64,000 bases of DNA. Source: Aphelocoma coerulescens (taxonomy: Eukaryota; Chordata; Aves; Passeriformes; Corvidae). This document shows, piece by piece, positions 41,591-53,900 of this stretch. The stretch covers positions 14,545,497 to 14,609,496 of the forward strand of contig NC_091016.1 of the NCBI RefSeq assembly GCF_041296385.1. The letters run 5' to 3'. Numbering within the stretch: the stretch's first letter is position 1; the number at the start of each line of letters is the position of its first letter. Below the pieces are notes generated by a model that was not told where the DNA came from, ran no database searches, and was given only the letters and a program-made list of their open reading frames with translations. The translations under genes and the position numbers were made by a program.

Positions 41591-42178
41591 GTGGTGGATT
41601 GACCTTGTCTGGATGCCAAGTGCCCACCAAGCCTCTTTACCACTCCCCAGCTGGAGCAGGGAGGGAAAATAAGATGGAAAATTACTTATTGGTTGAGATA
41701 AGACAGCTTATTAAAGCAAAAGCAAAAGTTTGCACATGCACAAGCAAGGAAAAAAAAAAAAAGGCTTATTCTCTTCTTGCCATCAGTGAATGATGTTCAG
41801 ACACTTCCCAGGAAGAAGGGCTTCAGCCCCTGTAGTGGTTGCTCTGGGAGGCAAACACTGCAAATAACAAATGGCCCTCCCTTCCTCCTCCTTTCCTTAG
41901 CTTTTCTACCTGAGCTGATGCCATATAGTACAGAATATCCCTTTGGTTAATTTGGGTCAGCTGGCCTGGCTGTGTCCCTTCCCAGGATCTTGCCGACCCC
42001 CTGCCTACTGATGAGAGGAATGTTGGAGAGACAGTGCTGGGTGCTGTGCCAGCACTGCCCAGCAGTAGCCAAAACACCGGGGTGTTATCAGTACGTTTCT
42101 AGCTGCCAATGCAAAGAACAGCACTGGGAGGGCTGCTGTGGGGAAATTAGCTCCAGCTCAGCCAGACCCAAAATACCA
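41590..42178 (-). repeat. ERVL-type LTR, minus strand
   Basis: Reverse complement of the family: TGTGGTGGATTGACC at its left edge is the U5 end, GGATGCCAAGTGCCCACCAA follows, and AATATCCCTTTGGTTAATTT near 41935 is the reverse of the block before the TATA region. The right edge reads TGGTATTTTGGGTCTGGC on the minus strand. No 5-bp target duplication is seen at the edges. The sequence beyond its left edge carries a 33-bp tandem duplication. Confidence 0.7.
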
Positions 42179-45100
42179 CTGAAGCACCCCAAACCATGCA
42201 CTGCTCACTCCCTCCCTCTGTCACTCCTGCTCTCCCTGCCATGGGCTGGAGAGGAGAAGCAGATGCACAAAAGGTAAAGGTCAGGGGCTGAGATAAGAGC
42301 AATTTGCTGGAAATAGCAGTGAAATAAGGAACAAACTCTAACAGCAACAATATTAATAACAGAGTACAAGAGAGCCAAATGATCCTTGAGGGCTCACTCT
42401 GCAGAAGATGATGTTACCCCGACCTCTCACTGCCCACTACCCCACCCAAATGGACCCCTTCCCCCTCCAGCTGGGCATGATGTGAGGTGGTACAGAATAA
42501 CCTCTGGGTCCTGGCCATCCCCCTCCTCGCTACTGCAAAAATTAACCCTGTCCTGGCTGGAACCAGAACAAGATTATGATGTTCTCATAGCAGCACTTCC
42601 CAGAACAGCTACCATATTGCAGGGTTTGTCACATGAATTAGCACCAGATAGGTAAAATTAGGTAGGCATCAAATTACTTTTCCGCCTTCTTCAGAGATTA
42701 AAGCAATATTTTTCTGTGTGAACAGACACACAGAGGAGTATTTATATGGACATATATTTGTATATGCAGTTTGCTCCATACATCTCCTTTTACAGCCTCC
42801 TGAAATATGTTGGAAGCCTTTAAAAAAGTATCCTTTTGCACCTCCCTATTCAAAAGAAATGCAGGTAAATTGCACGATGTTTGTAATAAATAACAAACCA
42901 TTCAAATTTCCTCCATGAATGTATTATTTAGCTGGCTAAATAGGGAGTGTCTCTTTCACCAGTTGTCTCTTGATACAGTTTTCAATGATCTGTCCAAACT
43001 GGCAAAAGTCATAATATCCTTCCTTCACTTTTAAAATGCTCAGGGCACAGTTCACAGAACTCAGTGGGGCACCAAGACTGGCCTTTATACTTCTAACTCC
43101 AAGTCAGCACAGAAATGAAGCAAACTCTCAGTTTACCCAAGCTAAGCAGATGTTTCAGTGCTGGACCCTTAACAAATTCCCTAGACATGGCCTTAGGCAG
43201 AGTTTCGTGTGATCCTATCCCATATCACAGCAATATTTTGATAAATGAAAGTTTTCTGGTTTTCCTTACTGTCCCTCCAGCCTGCTTGTCAGCAGTATTT
43301 TTGCACTGTGCTTGTAACAGTGCTTCAAAATTGCTGTAAAGTACAGCACTAATTTTACATGTCAATCAAACCTGTGACATTTTCGGTGTGGTAAGCTGGA
43401 GGGGATAGCAGTATTAGTTCTGGTCTGCTCCCTCTTCTCCTGACTCCTGCATTTCTTCTGATGTTTTGGTTTCAGTCACTTCTTTCCAATGCTTTTCTCC
43501 ACAGAAAAAATTATTTTTTAGTGAAACATCCCCAACCTAAGCTTGTCTGTATAGAATGGCTCATGCAAATTTTCTGTGGGAACTTCAGCACGGTTATTTC
43601 CTGTGACCATTCCACTTTCTTGGGGCAAACAAGCTCCCACAGGCAGCCATCAGACAAAAGGACACATCACTTCATCCTGGAGCCTTGTCTGCAGAGTGAA
43701 CCTATGAAGGGCATCCAGACTGGAAGACCAATGAGTCACAGAGGTTGTGTTTCCAAATATTTATATTTTCAAAGCAGTTGGGTTTTGCAAAAGTCACCCC
43801 AGAAGCTATCTTGTAAAAGCACATTTTTCCTCCTATTCAGTCCTGCAAAGTCCAGACAAAGAGGTGTTTCACTCTGCATGAATTGAGTGTCTAAAGAGAT
43901 GCCCTCCAAACCCATGCACGATGTAACTTTCTGTGTTGCCCCCAGTGGCAAAATTGAGAGAGAAAAGTGGTTTAGGGACTCATCTCAAGAGTACATTTTA
44001 CAGAATGTAGTAACTGTAAGAAGTAAAACACACCCTAAATCATTATTTTAGTGTTAACTGGCATCTGATGAAACTACAGGAGATGAGTATTACTGCATTT
44101 TAGTCACATAATCAACCAGAGCAGTGAGAACAGCAGTTAGATCATCTATAGTGTAATAAGAAACAATAAAAAAAAAAAAAAAAGAGGAAAAAACTGGGAA
44201 GCAGAGTTGGTTTTTTTTAAATGAGTTTCTACAAGGAACATTTAGCTTATAAAGAGAGATAAATTATAGGTGTGCACTGAGTGTGTTTATGGCTTAGCCC
44301 CCATGAGACAGAAGGAAGAAAAATGGTCTCTGCTTTTTTCCATCTTTCTATCTGAGCTGCAGTAGAATGAGCAGTTGGGGCTGGTCCATAATTCACTGGG
44401 AAGTGGCTGTACAGAAAACCTTCTCAACATCTGCAAAGCTGCCAGAGGAAGGAAAACACCAGGATCCCTGCGGCAGAGTCACTGCCTGAGTGAGATGCAG
44501 CGGGAAGGGGATGACCCACAGCCAATTAGCAAGGCCTAAAGTGTTCTCACAGCAAGGCCCTTGGTTTTGTCCTAATCTGATAGAAATTCCAGGGGAACTC
44601 CATCCCTCTTTTGGCTGTTTGGCTGATGTGGCTGGTCTGTAGAGCCCAGAATAGCAGGCATTTTACTTTTGCACAGCCGCAGGGCTGGTGGCTGTCTCTG
44701 CACACAAAGGGGTGTGTGGTGTGGCCGTGCTGTTTTCCTGACGCTGTTCCCACAACAAACTGCCCCAGGATAATCAAAGGGCTTGTTTTGTTTTTCAGGT
44801 CTGGACCTGGGGAAGGAAGAGTGGTCACTGTTGGTCAGAACAGGCACCGAATTTCACCGTCAGGGGTACAGAGGTAGCAGATGCTATTGAATAAAGAAAC
44901 AGAAATAGGTATGGGGAAGACACGGCCTTGTTACACATCACAAATTATGTGGTTGCCAAAGACTTTTCCCTTCTGAAGATGCCTGCCCTGCCTAGCAGCA
45001 TGCCTGGGATGAGGTCTGTGTCTTCCCTGATGTCTCTCAGGGGCTGACCTTCCAGTGCAGGCCTTCTGGTACCATGGTAAAGACTGATCATTCCCTGTCC

Positions 45101-47589
45101 ATGTTGTGTCACAAAATTCCGAGATACACAGAGTCTGTGAGACCACTGTCGAATTTGGGTAAGACTGGTGTGCCTGACAGGCAGCATGATCCCATATGCC
45201 CCATGTCCTAGGAAACCATGCCAAACCCAAGCATGGTAAGGCTCCAAAATGGATAGGCTGCATTGGGAACAATCCAGAGATTCCTGGAGCAACACGTTTG
45301 CTGGACTTCGGGATGTACAAAGGAGAAAATGAAGGTTTTCCAGTCTGATGCTGCAAACAGAATTTATTCCAAGCCAAGGGGACCTGCATGTCACTGCAGG
45401 CACTTGAAAATACGTGAGCAGATACTGATTTTAGGAGAATTCTGTAAGGCTTCTGGATTTTTGAACTGTTGAAGCTCAGGGTCAGGCATGGACACAAACA
45501 GGTAATTTAACTTACTGCTGATTACATAATCACACAAATACAGCAGTTCTACAGCTACATGTATAAATTGAGCCACTGCCCCCAGCTAAGATTCATGGAT
45601 ATATATATAAAAAAATATCTGTCTTTACACAGATAGATTGTATCTTGCTCACTGGCATCTTTGTAGATGCAAAGGTTTGCATAAAGAAAGATGGAAAGTA
45701 AGTAGGGGGAACTAGGGTGAAATCATTGTGAGGCAGCAGGAAGTCAATTTTTGCACTGCAGATGGAAAATCTGATGTATAAATGTATCTTAATGTACATG
45801 TTAGGCTTATTGCCAGAATGCTATAGCAAATTCCAAATTCTGACTTCCAAATGTATTAAGGTCTGAAAAGTGTTAAAACAGAAAGACAGAGACAAGTTGT
45901 TTGTTCTAGAATATAGCAACATTAACACGGAGTTCTGTCAACTTAACAAACACAGCCAATGTATTTTAATCAAAACATGAAGGAGAGAGATGGTGGAGAA
46001 TAGTAAAAATATTCCAGATACTTCTCATTTCCAGAGAATTCTATCCTACATCTCTTTCCTGCAGTACAGAATATGAGTGTAATGAGAGCTGTGTACCTAA
46101 CCCCTTTCAGCTGTTCTTAAATCCCAATTCACATACCTTAACCACTAATATTTTCCCAGGCCCGCTGATCTGACTGAGAACTTAAAATCTGAGTGAAGAC
46201 AAAAAGATAGAATCCAAATCTAGTTACATTGTTGTGACACTAATATAATTCCTTTGGGGGGAGGGGATTAGAGTCTTTTAATACCCTGATTTTATAGATT
46301 CATGCAAAACACAGCATCAGTTTAGCTGGAGACATCTGGACTCTCACTGTTAAATGAATAAAGGCGCTTTTTTTAATGCAGTGGATGCTCAAAGAAAATA
46401 AGTCAGTGAATAAAACATGGAATAAATTTAAAATGCTCATGAGGGAAAGAAAAGCACTGCATAAAATAAATAAAAAAGATGTGAAGTTCTTGATAAAAAA
46501 AAGTAAATAACAATATAACACGTGAAAGGCTATGCAGCCATGAGTAATGACAAAAGGTGATATTAAACATTGCAGAACCCTGATTAGTTTTGTAATAGTC
46601 TATAAATCTGTGAATGTGCAACTTCAAAAAGAAGATTTAAATGTCCTTCTCTAAGCAGCTTACCAGAGCTCCATTTTTAAAATCTTCATTATTGTTTCTT
46701 GCTAATTTTATTTTTTTACCAGATTCTCCTGCTACCTCCTGTGCACTCTGATTATGAAGTGTTAAAAGGATTAGGAGCCCATGGATTTCCAGAGCAGTTT
46801 CCTATACATTCTTGTCCCAGGAAACAAAAGCTTTGTTGCTAACTCAAAACTGTCTAACACAGGTTATCCTTTCAAAAAGTTGAGGAGAAGATGCAGGCAG
46901 GCAGCTCTGTCTGCTGCTGCTGACTTTACTCCAGGGCGGATAAAGAAGAAATCAGAGGTATGGCAGATTCACCACTTCAGCAAAAATGCTGCCCTCATTT
47001 CAGGATTACTGTGAGATCCTGATGCCCACCAGCACTAGCCAGTTGTTTGACAAGGAATATCAGAAAGCAAAATAATTTCATTCTGGAAGAGCAAAATTTA
47101 AATCCCAGATGCCTTTATTATAAAGCCTGATGCCACTCACACAGCCTCCAGTTCCACTATGCCCAGGTTTTATATCTGAACTCACAGCAAGGAACGCTGT
47201 TTCCCACAGCACAATGACTCCCTCGGTGCACATGTGGGTTGAAGGACTGCTCCACATTGGCTGTAGACCTTGGAAATTTTCTGCTGGTTACTGAACCTGC
47301 ACAATCAGGTTTTTGCAAGTGTGGTATTTGGTTTATGACATATACCATCTCCACAATCCCATCAGACCCCAGGCTGCTGGTCCATTTGTGTCCTACCAAA
47401 ATGATCCAGGCCTGGAATATATGAAATACAGTGGAGAGCAATGGATGGGATTAATCTGAAAGAGCAGGAATGAAAGGGACATCTAATACAATTTGGGTGG
47501 ACAACTATAGTTCAGATGGCAAGTACCAAGACAACAAAGCCAAGCTCTGCTTGGCAGGTCCATGTGGTGGAACAAAGGCAATGGCCACA
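42179..47589. other. No gene recognised
   Basis: Contains a poly-A tract near 44167 and two nested minus-strand frames (up to 188 codons, 44931-45497), which I reject for lack of any recognisable domain. Confidence 0.55.
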
Positions 47590-47800
47590 GATGCAGTTTG
47601 GGATGTTTGTGTTGGGCATTGGAAAAACTTCTTCCTGGGGTGGTGGTGCATACATGGACATTGGTAAGATGGAGCATCACCCTCCCTGGAGTGTTTCAAA
47701 ACTCACATAAGCAAAATCACAGCTTCCCTGTCCTAGCACTTGGTGAGAATCCTGTTCCAAGCCTGTCCCCTCTGACCAGCATCTCTGTGAGTCTGTGAAT
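47590..47800 (+). mobile_element. Possible CR1 LINE 3' fragment
   Basis: CATCACCCTCCCTGGAGTGT and TTCAAAACTCAC resemble the CR1 3' region just before the tail, and ATCTCTGTGAGTCTGTGAAT could be a worn octamer end. Much of the intervening sequence does not match what I remember, so this is tentative. It abuts the LTR that starts near 47818. Confidence 0.35.
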
Positions 47801-47817
47801 AGCTGTATCTTCTTCCA

Positions 47818-48465
47818 CGGTGGAGCAGATATGCACCTGCAGCCCACAGAGTATGCCATGCTGAAGTGTGCCCTGAAGGAGGCTGTGACCCCAAGAGAAG
47901 TCCACGCTGGAGCAGGGTCCTGGCATGACCTGTGACCCCATGGGGAACCCACACTGGAGATCCTGAAGAGCTGCACCCCAGGCTGCACTGCCTGTGGGAA
48001 TGACTCATGCTCTAGCAGTCCATGAAGAGCTGCAGTCCATGAGAAGGACCTGCATTAGAGAAGGTTGTGAAGGACTGTATCCCATGTGTTACACACTGGA
48101 GCAGGGGAAAAGCAGGAGAAACTGAGGAAGCAGCAGAGACAAAGTATTACAAACAGGCCATAACTCCCATTCCCCATCCCATTGCAGTGATCAGGGGGAG
48201 GGGGTGAGAAGCTGAGAGTGAAACTGAGCCCAGGAAGAAGGGTGGAGTGGGGAGAAGATACGTTTATATTTGTTCTTATTTCTCATTATCTTACTCTGCT
48301 TAATTGGCAATAAATTAAATCGATTTTGCCCAAGTTGAGTCTGTTTTGCCTTTTAAGATCCTTGGTAAGTGATCTCTTTCTGTCTTATCTTGACCTGTGT
48401 CATCCCTGTGCTATATGAGGGGAGTAGAGTGGCCTGGTGGACATCTGGCAGCTTTGCTTTTCAGT
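47818..48465 (+). repeat. ERVL-type LTR (second subfamily), truncated
   Basis: A U3 of imperfect units around CACGCTGGAGCAGG and CCCCATGGGGAACCCACACT, then TTCTTATTTCTCATTATC, GGCAATAAATTAAATCG, TTGAGTCTGTTTTGCC and a U5 that fades at about 48465 (GCCTGGTGGACATCTGGCAG). The canonical CA end is not present. Confidence 0.65.
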
Positions 48466-48620
48466 TCTGAAAAAGGGCTCATGCACCCCAAACTGGGTCT
48501 GTTTCCTCTGAGAACACTTGCTAGACTGATTGAATGTATTTGCTTTCCCTATAAAAAATTTATTTCCTCTCATGTTGGTTTTGCTCCACCTGGTTTTTGG
48601 TAGTGGGGGGGCCACAGAGG

Positions 48621-49618
48621 TGGTGTCCGGCAGAGCCAATCCCTGATGGCTCTGAAGGTGGACATGCTGCTGGCCAAAGCTGGGCCAATGAGAGAGGATG
48701 GTAACGCCTCTGTGATAACTTATTTAAGAAGAAATCAAAACAAAGGTGGTGGCGCAGTTTTAATTCCAGCCAGAGAAGAGAAGGAGGAGGTGAGAACATG
48801 TAAGGGAAAACAACCTGGTGACACCAAGGTCAGTGCAAAAGGAGGGGCAGGAGGTGCTCCAGGTGCCGGGGCCCAAGTTCCTCTGCAGGCCGTGGTGGTG
48901 ACCATGGTGAAGCAGTTGTTCCCCTGCAGCCCATGGGGATCCATGTGGGATGCAGAGATCCATCCACAGCCCATGCGGGAGGTGCCAGGGCTGGAGCGGG
49001 TGGATGCCTGGAGGAGGCTGTGATCCAGTGGAAGACCCAGTGGAGGGAGAGGGCCCTGCTCCCAGGCTGGAGCAGCCTGTCCTTGGAGGACTGCACCCCG
49101 TGGAAGAGTGACCCACGTCGCAGCAGGTTTGGGAGGACTGTGTGCCCGTGGGACAATTCACGTTGCAGCATTTTTGGCAGGACTGTTGCTCGTGAGAGTG
49201 GAGCCACACTGGAGAAGTCCACGGAGAACTGTCTCCCGTGGGAGGAAACCCATGGTCCACCAGGGGAAGGGCTCCTCTCCCGGAGCAGTGGAAGAAGAAC
49301 TTGGTTGATGAACTGACCAAACCCCCACACCCTGTTCCCCTGGGCTGTGGGTGGGAAGGAGGGAGGGGTTGGGGGAAAAAAGGTGTTTTTAAGGACTTAT
49401 TTTACTTCTCATTACCCTCCTCTGACTCTGTTAGTAATAAATTCACTTTGTACCTCTAAGAGGAGCCTGTTTTGCCCTTGGAGTGTTTTCTCCCAGTCCT
49501 TATCTCAACTCATGAACCCTTTGTTAAATTTTCTCTTCTCTGCCCAGCTGTAGCAAGGGAGGGTGAGTGAGTGGCTTTTTGTGGGTGCCTGGCATTTGGC
49601 CAGTGTCAAACCACGACA
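48621..49618 (+). repeat. ERVL-type 5' LTR, long form
   Basis: Proposed start TGGTGTCCGGCAGAGCC and clear end GTCAAACCACGACA. It includes TATA-like ACTTATTTAAGAAG (near 48718), a U3 of imperfect GGAGCAG/CCCGTGGGA units, AGTAATAAATTCACTTTG as the polyadenylation region and the family U5. A primer-binding-site-like sequence follows at 49624, which makes this a 5' LTR. The start is uncertain. Antisense open frames of 166 and 186 codons across it are composition artefacts of the repeats. Confidence 0.65.
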
Positions 49619-49623
49619 GTTTT

Positions 49624-49641
49624 TGGTGGTGATGCTGGGGA
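49624..49641 (+). other. Degenerate tRNA-Ala-like primer-binding site
   Basis: TGGTGGTGATGCTGGGGA begins five bases after the LTR end. By eye 15 of 18 positions agree with the complement of a CCGGCACCTCCACCA-type tRNA-Ala end. Two of the three differences are simple transitions. Position and TGG start support the call; the tRNA identity is inference. Confidence 0.45.
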
Positions 49642-49935
49642 GTCATGAGGACTTTGAGATAAGGATATTAATTGGGAAAAATAATGGGCAAAACAAGTAT
49701 TAAACTGTGTTACCAAGTAGAATGATAATGGAGAATTTGTGTCATAATTGTAGTGAAGGGTCCAGGAGCAGATTTTGTGTAAATTGTCCATTTTTTGTTC
49801 TGTGTTGATGTTATTTTTGGATTTGGTGTGGGAAACTTTTGTTCTGTTTAGTTCAGTTGTTTTTTTGTTGTTCTAAGTGAAGATTGTATGTTGAATGTCG
49901 ATTTTCATGATAACTCTTAAATATGTGATTCATAG
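49642..49935 (+). other. ERV leader or deleted internal sequence
   Basis: About 290 bp of T-rich sequence between the primer-site-like element and the integrase remnant. It is either the 5' leader of the upstream ERV or part of the deleted interior. No open frame. Confidence 0.45.
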
Positions 49936-50163
49936 CAGCAAGGGCTGGAACGGCTCCAGCGCCTTATAAACTCCTGGGCAAAGAAACATGGCATTAAGTG
50001 GATATATCACATTTCTTGTCATCCCCAGGCCTCTAGGAAGACTGAAAGATATAGCCAGCTGCTGAAAACTATGTTAAGGGCATTAGGTAATGGGGCATGG
50101 AAGCACTGGGATGCAAACTTAGCAGAAGCCACTTGGCTGGTCAACGCTAGGGGAATCTGCTAA
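49936..50163 (+). pseudogene. ERVL pol remnant, end of the integrase core
   Basis: 75 codons open to a stop at 50161. The translation contains INSWAKKHGIKWIYHI, SCHPQASRKTERYSQLLK and ATWLVNARGIC. This corresponds to the ERVL integrase stretch around the third catalytic residue of the DDE triad, with the Glu kept in KTERY. An in-frame stop lies directly upstream, and the rest of pol is deleted, so it is a dead fragment linking to the 3' LTR at 50355. Confidence 0.8.
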
Positions 50164-50354
50164 GAGCCCTGGTAGTAGTTAAAGAAAAAATGTATGTTTG
50201 GTATAGAGACGGTTTAAGGATGTAGTTTAAGCTGTGTGTGTGGGTAAGAAAGGACTGCTGTAATGAGAAATAAATGTGACAGAGGAGTTGGAGGATATAT
50301 AGGTTATGTGGGATCTGAATATGACATAAATGGTATGGAATAAGGGGTGGGAAT
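50164..50354 (+). other. ERVL 3' internal region and polypurine tract
   Basis: Non-coding sequence between the integrase remnant and the 3' LTR. The final part, TGGTATGGAATAAGGGGTGG then GAAT, is purine-rich and matches the sequence before the LTR at 16035, so it is the family polypurine tract. Confidence 0.65.
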
Positions 50355-50920
50355 TGTACTGGGCCGGTCAGAGGTAGAGTTCCCAGCCCTCCCAGTGCTG
50401 TGCTTTGTGTTGGTAGCTGGAAGGGCGCTGATAACACACCAATGTTTTGGCTACTGCTGAGCAGCTCTGTCCCTCTGCTACTCCTCCCCCCATCAAAGGC
50501 CATGGGAGCGGGCAAGATCCTGGGAGGGGACACAACCAGGCCAGCTGACCCAAATTAGCCAAAGGGGTATTCCATACCATGTGATGCCAGCTCAGATATA
50601 TAAGCTAAGGGAGAGAGGAGGAAGTGGGGGACATTCATGAATCTTCAGTGTTTGCCTCCTGGAGAAACCACTACACATGCTGAAGCCCTGCTTCCCAGGA
50701 AGTGTCCGAACATCGCTGCTGATGGGAAGTAGGGAATGGCTTTTCCCCTCGCTTTTGTGCACGCACACTCTCGCTTGTTTCTTTCTTTCACTGTAATAAA
50801 ACTGCCTTATGTCACCCACTGGTTGTTCTCCACCTTATTCTCTCCCCTGTCCCACTGGGAAAGGGAGGGATGGAGCGGCTTAGTGGGCACCTGGCACCCA
50901 GCCAAGGTCAACCCACTACA
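50355..50920 (+). repeat. ERVL-type 3' LTR
   Basis: 566 bp starting TGTACTGGGCCGGTC directly after the purine tract and ending AAGGTCAACCCACTACA. It contains AAGGGGTATTCCATACC, TATA-like CTCAGATATATAAGC, CTGTAATAAAACTGCC as polyadenylation signal and the U5 block GGGCACCTGGCACCCAGCC. It is closest in layout to the minus-strand LTR at 41590-42178, and its U3 differs from that of the LTR at 48621. Confidence 0.8.
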
Positions 50921-53900
50921 ACTCTTCAGCAGCCACTTCCTCAGACTCTAAAGGCTGATTCATCCTAGAATATCTTCAACCTGTTAATCTCATAGACACA
51001 TTGCTCATAGACAAAAAAATAGCATGGGGTTGCAATAACCTCCCAGGCTGATCAAAGAACAGGAAAAATTAGTTTTTTCCCTTCCATCTAGAGGCTGTAT
51101 GATTGAATCTGACAATTTCATCCTGAATTGAAGCATGTCACTTCAGAAAAGGTCGGATCCAAGATTTCAAGCGATGCAGATCTTCCCCTTTTCCTAAGAA
51201 GGTCACTGAAATATCTAGTTATTCACTTCAAAATTAAAAAATGCTCATTTCTTGCTCTCTCCACTGTGAGTTGAGCAGACTCGTATTGCCAGATGCTTTC
51301 CTCATCCATAAATTTCTACAGACACACTTCTAAAAGTGAAAGAAATCCCAATTTTTCATTAGGCAAACTAAAGTCTGTCAACAGTTGTCTTTTTGAATTT
51401 CATGTAGCCATGTGGCTAGGACTTTCCACACCAGGGCAACACCTCTCTTGTCTGCTGAGATTAATACACATATAACAAAAGAGGTGTGAAGGGAACCTGA
51501 AAGATCCTTTTTCTGAGTGCCTTCTGGGGACAAATCCTGGCAGCCTTTAGAGCAGCCTGGAGCTGCAGAAAGCAGAGCTGCTTTTATCATGACTGTGCTG
51601 GGTGGCATAATCAGAGGGTTTGCCATTTAATAAGAATTAACTCAGTTATTAATTAGCATATAAATCCCTTAAAAGTTTTATTTCATCAATAATTCATCCA
51701 GTTTTCATTGACTGATTCTCTGTCTCACTGAGGGATTGGAGAGTCTATTCCTCTCTCTCACCAACTCTTCATTCATTTATTTCTTCCCTCCTTTTTTCCT
51801 TTCCTTCTCCTGTCCCTCTCCTTGAAATTTATTTTGCATGGTTGGTGCTGTTGCCCTCCATAAACAGTCAGGAGGTATCACTGACTTGGTCAAAAAAGAT
51901 GACAATTTAGCTTGATTTCTGACAGTTGTTTGTGTTTCATCACATTCATGCACATTTAGGCAGAGAGAGAGAACAACAGCACAGGAACTTGAGCAGAACA
52001 CATAAAAATGGAGCAGGATCGTTAAAATATTGATTGGGATGGAACAAAGGGGATTGAGAAGGAAAGACAGAGAACTACAAGACCCATAAATAATCTTTGA
52101 CAGAATAGCTTTAATTTACCAAGCAGAGCCAAATTTACTTGCACAGCCAAATGAAGCTTTTTAGTGGATGAATGGGATTGAAAGAACAAATACTGGAAAA
52201 AAAAAGAGGTCTGGGCCAAATAAGACTTGCAGAGCTAGAGCTTGCCAAGGGTCTGGAAAAAGATGGCAATGGTACCATCTGCTTTGGGAAACTCTTCAGC
52301 AATGCCACAGGGTGAGAATGGGCCTTCATTCCAAAGGGAAATGGAGCATGTGTTATAGGTGAGTTGGTAGCAAACAATACTTGGGAAGATTACTGGAAAA
52401 TAGAGAGAAATGATAGCTTTATTAGTGGGCCAGGGTTATGTCAAACATTTGAGGCAGATGAGCTTTCAGTAGGTTCCAATTTAAAGCCCAGAGAGCCTTA
52501 ACCAGAGATTGGGGCTCTGGGAAGGAGCCCTTTGCTTTAGGGCAGAAACACCTTGATCATGTTGGTGTCCTCTTCCTCTAGAAGTCATAGAAGTAGACAA
52601 ATAGGCTGTCCTCACTGTCTCCTGACCCTGCTGAACTTGCACAGATATGTCCAAAAAGGGAAAAAAATCTGCTTACTGCAAGGGTAGAAATTTTGGAAAG
52701 CTATTAGTTCTATTATTTTATAGACTGAGCGGTCTGAGAATAAAATTGCCATGGCACTTAACATATCTGGGTATCTGCAGGGAGGTCAGTGCTTAGGAAG
52801 CCCTCAGCAGCCTGTGAGACAAGGAATGGTAGCAAGGATGTCAATAGTGCCCAGTGGGAAATCTGGGCTTGGCTCACATCCAGCACCAGCCACTCGGGAG
52901 CAACACTTGCACACCCAAGGGCTGTGGGATACCAGATGAAAAGAGAAATCAAGATGCCAAAATAAAAATCCCTAATGGTGTGGCAGGGAGGTTTAAGCTC
53001 GCCTGCCAGCTTGGGCTTTGCAGATGCTGCTCATACCTATGCAACACTACACACCACAGGTAGCCAAATGTTATCCCTGCTTGGCCAGGCTGCATCCCCC
53101 ACGGGCACAGAAAAAATTCATGGTTCTCTGCGCTAGTCTGAGCAGCTTCTGGTCCCCAGGGAGGTGCCTGCCCTATTTCCAGCTCTGGGACCTCTCAGCT
53201 GACGGCCCAGGTCCTGTCCTGGCTTGCCAAGCCCTGTCATCCATATCAAGCAGAGCGTGGTGTTTCACCCAGCCTCCTGCTCAGTGCCGAGGGGTGACCC
53301 CTCCCCACGGAGCAGACAGGCTGTGGCCCAGCCAAGTGAAACTGGAGTGTGTCTTTGCAAAGGATGTCTGCTCTGACTCGGAGGAGCAGGCTCTTCCTGG
53401 GGCTGTGCTTAGCTAGTGCAGAGCCCCAGCTCCAAGGATTCACTCCCAGCACAGCTTTTCCGTGCCTCCTGCTCAGTTAACCAGGGCAGCAGCAGAGCGT
53501 GAAGCGTGCTCAGGGTGGCTTTGGGAGCACAATGCACTGCGAAGAAAGGGCACCCAGGATGGAAAAACCCCAGTAGCTGAGAGGATCCATCCCTACTTTT
53601 TCCTGACTTTGGCCCGCTGCAGGCAGGAAACTCCTTGTTTAAATTCTGGCCTGACAAAATCACTTTGAGAGTTGTTTATCAAAAGGGATTTTTTTTCAGG
53701 AGCAATTTATTTTGCAGTGACAGGAAGATGCCATTGCATGCCCAGCCAAGTTTGTTTGGAAGGGCTCATTTGCTATGAATCAAAGCATCTTTTTCTCTTA
53801 CCATAGGCAGAAAAGTATGTTCCAGAAGCAAACTGAAGCTTTTTCTCTCTTTTGGACTAAAGCTACTCTCCTGACATCCATGCTTAAGATCATTAGCCAG

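Noticed and set aside
44931..45497. 188-codon minus-strand open frame
   Set aside because: No domain or repeat family recognised, a second frame of 152 codons overlaps it, and its composition is ordinary; length alone is not enough in 64 kb.
48760..49330. Two overlapping minus-strand open frames of 186 and 166 codons
   Set aside because: They run antisense through the GC-rich, internally repeated U3 of an ERVL LTR; similar frames open in other registers.
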